Part shown: positions 13,332-16,476 of the stretch, in pieces | Numbering within the stretch: the stretch's first letter is position 1 | Layout: every line of letters starts with the position of its first letter | Source: an uncultured Collinsella sp. | GTDB lineage: Bacteria; Actinomycetota; Coriobacteriia; Coriobacteriales; Coriobacteriaceae | Direction of reading: 5' to 3' | Assembly (NCBI GenBank): GCA_958453935.1 | Contig: CAUDZT010000047.1 | Location: 1 to 16,476, forward strand | DNA length: 16,476 nucleotides | Notes under the pieces: model-generated | The model's input: the letters and a program-made list of their open reading frames with translations, nothing else | Databases searched by the model: none | Told to the model about the DNA's origin: nothing | Made by a program: the position numbers and the translations under genes

Positions 13332-14239
13332 GGCAGCGGCGCGCTCGCTGCGCCCATCCCACACGCGTGGCGCAGCGAGCGCATAGCCTCAACGAGGATG
13401 ACGCCGGCGATAGCGACCGTGATTACCACGTCGAGCGGTGTGTTCACAAACCACAACAGACCCATCAGGTACGACCCGGCGTTAAAGGCAAAGTGCAGCA
13501 GGATCGTGTAGCGGAGCTTTCCGGTGGTCACGAGCACCCAGCCAAAGATGAGGCCGGCGGCACCCGCATAGCAGCCCTGTACCCAGTTCATGTGCATAAA
13601 ACCGAAGATTGCCGCCTGCAGCACAATCGCCGCGGCGATACCCCACGTGCTTGGTGCCGCCCAGGGCACCATGGCGCCGTCCTGCGCGCTCGCACGACGC
13701 CTGCGCTTCCAAAGCGGGCGGCACTGCGGATTAAACGCTCGTAGCGAAAACTCAAAAACAATGCCGCGCACCAGCAGCTCCTCGCAAAACGGAGCGCCGA
13801 GCACCGTGGTCAGGACGGCCAGATAGCTCGTGTCGCCCATGCCTGTTTCCTCGACAAGCTCGCTGTAGTCGGCCGCAGCCTCGGGCAGCAGCGACAGCAC
13901 GGCGTCGGTCACGTAGCCAACGACCACCTGCAGGGCAAGGCCGATCACGATAACGCAGGCGATGCGCCTCCATGCTTTGCCTGCTCCCCCGCCAAGCGGG
14001 CGCTCGCCCTGCCAGCGCGTCATAAACGAGCGCGGCCACAGATTACGCCACCACAGCAGCGCCATCAAAAACGACGCCATCTGCGCGGCAGCCTGAAGCA
14101 ATTGAATATCGAGGTCGTCAATCGAAAAGCCCATGAACACCGATGCGACGCCCAGAGCGGAGAACAAAACCACGCTCAGGGCGATATCGGCAGCGACGAC
14201 GCCAAAACAGGCAAACGCCCAAACCAGCGCATTGAGCAT
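13328..14239 (-). CDS. CPBP family intramembrane glutamic endopeptidase
   Basis: A 303-residue multi-pass membrane protein of the CPBP (CAAX protease and bacteriocin-processing, Abi) family. All three signature motifs are visible: EELLVRG with E153, E154 and R158; FGFMHMN with H216; and HFAFNAG with H249 and N253. Members cleave or modify membrane proteins and peptides, for example in bacteriocin immunity; the substrate here is not evident. Start: ATG at 14239 lies 5 nt after AGGAGG. A longer frame to 14293 has no ribosome site and would overlap the preceding gene. An antitoxin-like gene ends 50 bp upstream on the same strand. Its stop codon overlaps that of ygiQ in a shared CTAG at 13328-13331. 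Confidence 0.9.
   Translation of the reverse strand: MLNALVWAFACFGVVAADIALSVVLFSALGVASVFMGFSIDDLDIQLLQAAAQMASFLMALLWWRNLWPRSFMTRWQGERPLGGGAGKAWRRIACVIVIGLALQVVVGYVTDAVLSLLPEAAADYSELVEETGMGDTSYLAVLTTVLGAPFCEELLVRGIVFEFSLRAFNPQCRPLWKRRRRASAQDGAMVPWAAPSTWGIAAAIVLQAAIFGFMHMNWVQGCYAGAAGLIFGWVLVTTGKLRYTILLHFAFNAGSYLMGLLWFVNTPLDVVITVAIAGVILVEAMRSLRHACGMGAASAPLP
13341..13382. repeat. 14-bp perfect hairpin inside the 3' end of the CPBP gene
   Basis: GCGCTCGCTGCGCC (13341-13354) and its complement (13369-13382) form a G-C-rich stem around 14 nt. It lies within the last codons of the CPBP gene and begins 10 nt after the ygiQ stop codon on the other strand. There is no T-run. It probably shapes the 3' end of ygiQ mRNA. 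Confidence 0.55.
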
Positions 14240-14266
14240 GCCAACCTCCTCCCGACGGGTAGTCAT

Positions 14267-14304
14267 ATAAGAACGTCCCCAACGACTAGTCATTGGGGAC
14301 GTTC
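14267..14304. repeat. Near-perfect 38-bp palindrome at the antitoxin stop codon
   Basis: AAGAACGTCCCCAA and its exact complement flank a central GACTAGTC, so the whole 38 bp is self-complementary apart from one pair. The antitoxin stop codon (14290-14292) lies inside it. On the minus strand it is followed by ATATGAC rather than a T-run, so it would be a weak terminator. Confidence 0.6.
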
Positions 14305-14333
14305 TTCAACGACCAGCCGTTGGGGACAGTCTT
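14280..14333. repeat. Tandem pair of 27-bp repeats
   Basis: Two adjacent 27-bp units (14280-14306 and 14307-14333) both start CAACGAC and end in TTGGGGAC plus TCTT, and agree at 22 of 27 positions by eye. The period is a multiple of three, so on the minus strand the repeat is read in frame as the antitoxin C-terminus. Confidence 0.6.
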
Positions 14334-14511
14334 TGCCAAAGGCCCCGTTGGGCGAGATGTCGAACGGGAAGGTGCCGCAGCGATTGAACGCGGCGATGAA
14401 CATGCGAATGGCGTTGGACGGCGTGGTGCCCACGAGCTGGGTTGCCGCCGCGAAGGCCGCCTTTTCCTCGGGCAAGACCTTCGCGACAACCGGGGTCATG
14501 TGTTCTGCCAT
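14290..14511 (-). CDS. RelB/DinJ family antitoxin-like protein, apparently without a toxin partner
   Basis: A 73-residue protein whose core LPEEKAAFAAATQLVGTTPSNAIRMFIAAFNRCGTFPFDI matches the RelB/DinJ pattern: a ribbon-helix-helix DNA-binding N-terminus, the helix S/T-xx-xAIRMF, and a PFDI strand. Such antitoxins normally neutralise a RelE/YafQ-type mRNA interferase encoded just downstream. Here the next gene on the strand is the CPBP protease and no RelE-like frame is visible, so it looks orphaned. The last 14 or so residues come from a 27-bp tandem repeat, suggesting the original C-terminus was replaced or extended. Start: ATG at 14511 lies after AAGGA; the longer frame to 14586 has no ribosome site. 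Confidence 0.78.
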   Translation of the reverse strand: MAEHMTPVVAKVLPEEKAAFAAATQLVGTTPSNAIRMFIAAFNRCGTFPFDISPNGAFGKDCPQRLVVEERPQ

Positions 14512-14546
14512 GGCGCTTCCTTTTTGAAACGACGGTGGTGCGGATA

Positions 14547-14603
14547 GATGCGGGCCACGCGGCTGGGCGACGGGCTGTGAAGGCAACCCGATTGGCCCGC
14601 ATC
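14547..14603 (-). other. Structured leader of the antitoxin gene
   Basis: GATGCGGGCCA (14547-14557) and its exact complement (14593-14603) form an 11-bp stem around 35 nt. Within this, CGGG and CCCG can form an inner stem. It lies 35-90 nt upstream of the antitoxin start, so it would be in the mRNA leader if the promoter is near the GGTATT repeats. Confidence 0.5.
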
Positions 14604-14625
14604 CGAAGTTTGTTTCTGCGGCGTT

Positions 14626-14670
14626 GGTATTACTTGGTATTCCTAAGTATTACCCCGCAGATAGAATACC
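14626..14670. promoter_or_regulatory. Cluster of GGTATT/AATACC repeats, candidate antitoxin operator
   Basis: GGTATTACTT (14626-14635), GGTATTCCT (14636-14644), AAGTATTACC (14645-14654) and GAATACC (14664-14670) form overlapping direct and inverted repeats upstream of the antitoxin gene. Ribbon-helix-helix antitoxins bind repeated short half-sites of this kind to repress their own promoter, so this is a good candidate operator. Confidence 0.45.
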
Positions 14671-14726
14671 ACACCCGGCCCCATAGGGACGGAGGAAAAC
14701 GGATCATTTTGTTGCTGGGTTAGTAT

Positions 14727-14948
14727 TTAGAGCGTGATGATATCCGAGATATCGAGGGCCTGAGCGTCGGTGGCGTCGTGCGTGGCAAGAAGGAACGTGC
14801 GGCCATCGAGTAAGTCGAGCACGACCTCGGCGCACGCATCGCGCGCGGCGGCATCCAGGCCGGTAAAGGGCTCGTCCAGAATCACCGCGCTGCCCGGGCA
14901 CAACAGGGCGCGGGCGATCTCGACGCGGCGGCGCTGCCCGCCCCCATA
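14727..14948 (-). pseudogene. 3' remnant of an ABC transporter ATP-binding protein
   Basis: About 73 codons in frame, ending with TAA at 14727-14729. The visible part has the ABC signature GGGQRRRVEIARALL, Walker B VILDEPFTGLD and the H-loop ATHD, in normal order and spacing. The Walker A and Q-loop half is missing: just ahead of the signature the frame meets TGA (14951-14949), and the sequence beyond is unrelated and holds a terminator-like hairpin. No start codon with a ribosome site is present. This is the C-terminal half of a small importer-type ATPase left after a deletion, and it cannot bind ATP as it stands. Confidence 0.82.
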
Positions 14949-14962
14949 TCAGCCCTTTGCGC

Positions 14963-15006
14963 AAAACGGCAATGCCCCGTCCACGCAAATACATGAACGG
15001 GGCATT
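14963..15006 (-). terminator. Probable terminator downstream of the GH4 glucosidase gene
   Basis: AATGCCCCGT (14971-14980) and ACGGGGCATT (14997-15006) form a perfect 10-bp stem around 16 nt. On the minus strand it is followed by GCCG and TTTT. It lies about 50 bp after the glucosidase stop codon. The T-run is short and offset, so efficiency is uncertain. Confidence 0.6.
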
Positions 15007-15054
15007 GTTCAAATTGTGCCGTCAGTGACTCTTGTGCGCCAGCGCCTTCTGTCT

Positions 15055-16437
15055 TTAGCTAAGCTCGGGCCAGTAACCCTTGTTGGCCTCGATCATGTCG
15101 TCGAGGACTTCCTTGGCAACCTTCATCGAAGGCACGGTCTTGTTGAGCGTAAAGGCCTTGAGCGCCTTCTCGTACGAACCCTCGATCGTAGCCTCGACCA
15201 CGAGCTTCTCGGAGTTCAGCTGCTGCATCATAAGACCCTGCTGGAACAGCGGAATGTTGTCGCGGCTGATGACCTCGGGGCCGTTCTTGCCAATGTAGGC
15301 AGGCAGCTCGACCATGGCGTCGTAGGGCATGTTGGGGATAGCGCCCTTGTTCTCGCAAATGACCAGGAAGCGCTGCTTGGTGTCGTTCTTCAGAGCGATA
15401 GCCAGATCGGCAATCCAGTCGCCGTGGCTGCCCGCATAGAACGTGCTCTCGTCGATCTCGCCCGTCTTCTCGTAATGGTCGATGCCATCAAAGAGGTTCT
15501 TCTCGCGCGTCTCCTCAACCTCATTCGCACGGGTGCGCTCGGGGTTGGAATGCTCGACGAACTCCTTCTGCTGCAGGTAGTAGTTCAGGTACGTGTTGGG
15601 CAGGTACTCCGGGAAGCACTCCATGATCTCGTACTCGCCCTTCCAGACGTAGTACCAGCTGCCCTTGGTGTGGCGGTTCTGCTCGGGGTGCTCGTCGGTG
15701 GCTTCCTCGGGCTTCTTGGACATCAGCGAGCTCATGCCCTTGAGGTACGAATCGGGCAGCAGGATCTCATGCTCCTTGATGTACTCGCGCAGCTGCGGGA
15801 GCACCTCCTCGCCCTTGTGGCGAATCGAGGTGAACCAACCAAAGTGGTTGAGGCCAAAGTAATCGTACTCGACATCCTTCTTGTCGATATCGAGTGCGGC
15901 GCAAACCACGTCGATGATCGCGATCGGCATGTCGCAGATGTTGATGATGCGAGCGTTGGGACGCAGCACGCGGCAGCCCTCGGAGACGATGGCAGCGGGG
16001 TTGGAGTAGTTGAGAATCCAGTAGTCCTTCTTGGCGTACTTCTCAACGTCATCGATCAGCTCGACCATGGGGAAGATGGTGCGCATGCCGTAGGCAAGGC
16101 CGCCGCAGCCGCAGGTCTCCTGACCAACGCAGCCGTGACGCAGCGGAATCTTCTCGTCCTGCTCGCGCATGGCATAGCCGCCCACGCGCATCTGGGCAAA
16201 CACGAAGCTCGCGTCGGTAAAAGCCGTCTCCTTGTCGGTGGTCACCGTGAGCTTGATGTCCAGGCCAAGGTCCTCGTGCAAAATCCAGTCCACGAGCACG
16301 CCGATCTTGCGCTGGCGCTCCTCGTTGATGTCGTACAGACGAATCTCGTCAACGTCGAGCTCGTCCTTGCGCAGGGCGATGGACTTGACGATGCCGGGGG
16401 TAAAGGTGGATCCGCCACCACACAGAGTAATGATCAT
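15055..16437 (-). CDS. malH: 6-phospho-alpha-glucosidase (GH4, MalH/GlvA type)
   Basis: A 460-residue family 4 glycoside hydrolase, which uses NAD+ and a divalent metal and works by redox elimination. The NAD-binding loop GGGSTFTPG is at 7-15. The metal ligand cysteine lies in CDMP (168-171) and the partner histidine H198 in GLNHFGW. CDMP is the sequence that separates maltose-6'-phosphate-type alpha-glucosidases (GlvA, MalH, AglB) from the 6-phospho-beta-glucosidases, which carry CNVP or CNIP. It should hydrolyse 6-phospho-alpha-glucosides brought in by a PTS. The ATG at 16437 has AAGGAG 9 nt upstream, located in the last codons of the preceding gene, so the two are probably co-transcribed and translationally coupled. 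Confidence 0.92.
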   Translation of the reverse strand: MIITLCGGGSTFTPGIVKSIALRKDELDVDEIRLYDINEERQRKIGVLVDWILHEDLGLDIKLTVTTDKETAFTDASFVFAQMRVGGYAMREQDEKIPLRHGCVGQETCGCGGLAYGMRTIFPMVELIDDVEKYAKKDYWILNYSNPAAIVSEGCRVLRPNARIINICDMPIAIIDVVCAALDIDKKDVEYDYFGLNHFGWFTSIRHKGEEVLPQLREYIKEHEILLPDSYLKGMSSLMSKKPEEATDEHPEQNRHTKGSWYYVWKGEYEIMECFPEYLPNTYLNYYLQQKEFVEHSNPERTRANEVEETREKNLFDGIDHYEKTGEIDESTFYAGSHGDWIADLAIALKNDTKQRFLVICENKGAIPNMPYDAMVELPAYIGKNGPEVISRDNIPLFQQGLMMQQLNSEKLVVEATIEGSYEKALKAFTLNKTVPSMKVAKEVLDDMIEANKGYWPELS

Positions 16438-16440
16438 TGT

Positions 16441-16476
16441 TTACTGCTCCTTCTCAATTGCGTTTTCGACCTTGTC
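16441..16476 (-). CDS. C-terminal end of the gene upstream of malH (partial)
   Basis: Only the last 11 codons and TAA are visible, reading DKVENAIEKEQ. The stop lies 3 bp before the malH start and the malH ribosome site is inside these codons, which marks an operon. By analogy with glv and mal operons the gene may encode a PTS alpha-glucoside permease (EIICB), but 11 residues cannot show this. Confidence 0.55.
   Translation of the reverse strand, partial: DKVENAIEKEQ

Noticed and set aside
1..16476. CRISPR arrays, tRNA or rRNA genes, complete insertion sequences
   Set aside because: No regularly spaced identical repeats, no tRNA-like cloverleaf with a GTTCGA-type loop, no rRNA sequence and no transposase frame were seen on either strand.

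Overview
The window looks like chromosomal DNA from a GC-rich gut actinobacterium of the class Coriobacteriia, most likely Collinsella or a close relative. This rests on base composition, the type of gene content and family-level resemblance; no rRNA or tRNA is present to confirm it. Most genes are housekeeping or metabolic. Two stretches look accessory: the AT-rich block at about 9.2-10.2 kb and the remnant/antitoxin block at about 14.2-15.0 kb.

Layout. 1-634 (-): start of a large gene that runs off the left edge, probably an AddB-like helicase-nuclease component. 791-1090 (-): YerC/TrpR-like regulator with its own terminator. 1415-1780 (+): small phage-holin-family (YvlD-like) membrane protein, convergent with an Rrf2 regulator (1925-2353, -) across a bidirectional terminator. 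The Rrf2 gene is divergent from cysK (2607-3545, +), suggesting CymR/IscR-type control of cysteine synthesis. mnmA (3726-4826, +) follows, with a strong terminator-like hairpin in its leader. It converges on a single-chain protein that joins an excisionase-like HTH to a HipA-like kinase (4838-6208, -). Next come an M42 aminopeptidase (-), a 0.6-kb gene-free region rich in inverted repeats, and fucO (-).

At 9162-10192 base composition shifts to AT-rich. This block holds a putative LURP-one/Tubby-like protein (+) followed by a perfect 22-bp hairpin, which separates it from a convergent YoaK/DUF1275 membrane protein (-). ygiQ (11181-13331, +) is tail-to-tail with a CPBP intramembrane protease (-); their stop codons overlap on a shared CTAG. 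Upstream of the protease lie an apparently orphan RelB/DinJ-type antitoxin with a structured leader and repeats, and a 3' remnant of an ABC-transporter ATPase. The right end is a GH4 6-phospho-alpha-glucosidase (-), translationally close to a preceding gene of which only 11 codons are visible.

I see no complete, obviously new multi-gene system. The most unusual elements are the HTH-kinase fusion, the AT-rich LURP-like gene with its long hairpin, the repeated TGCA(n)GGAGTATTCAGCA element at 7.6-7.8 kb, and the antitoxin locus whose 3' end is built from a 27-bp tandem repeat.
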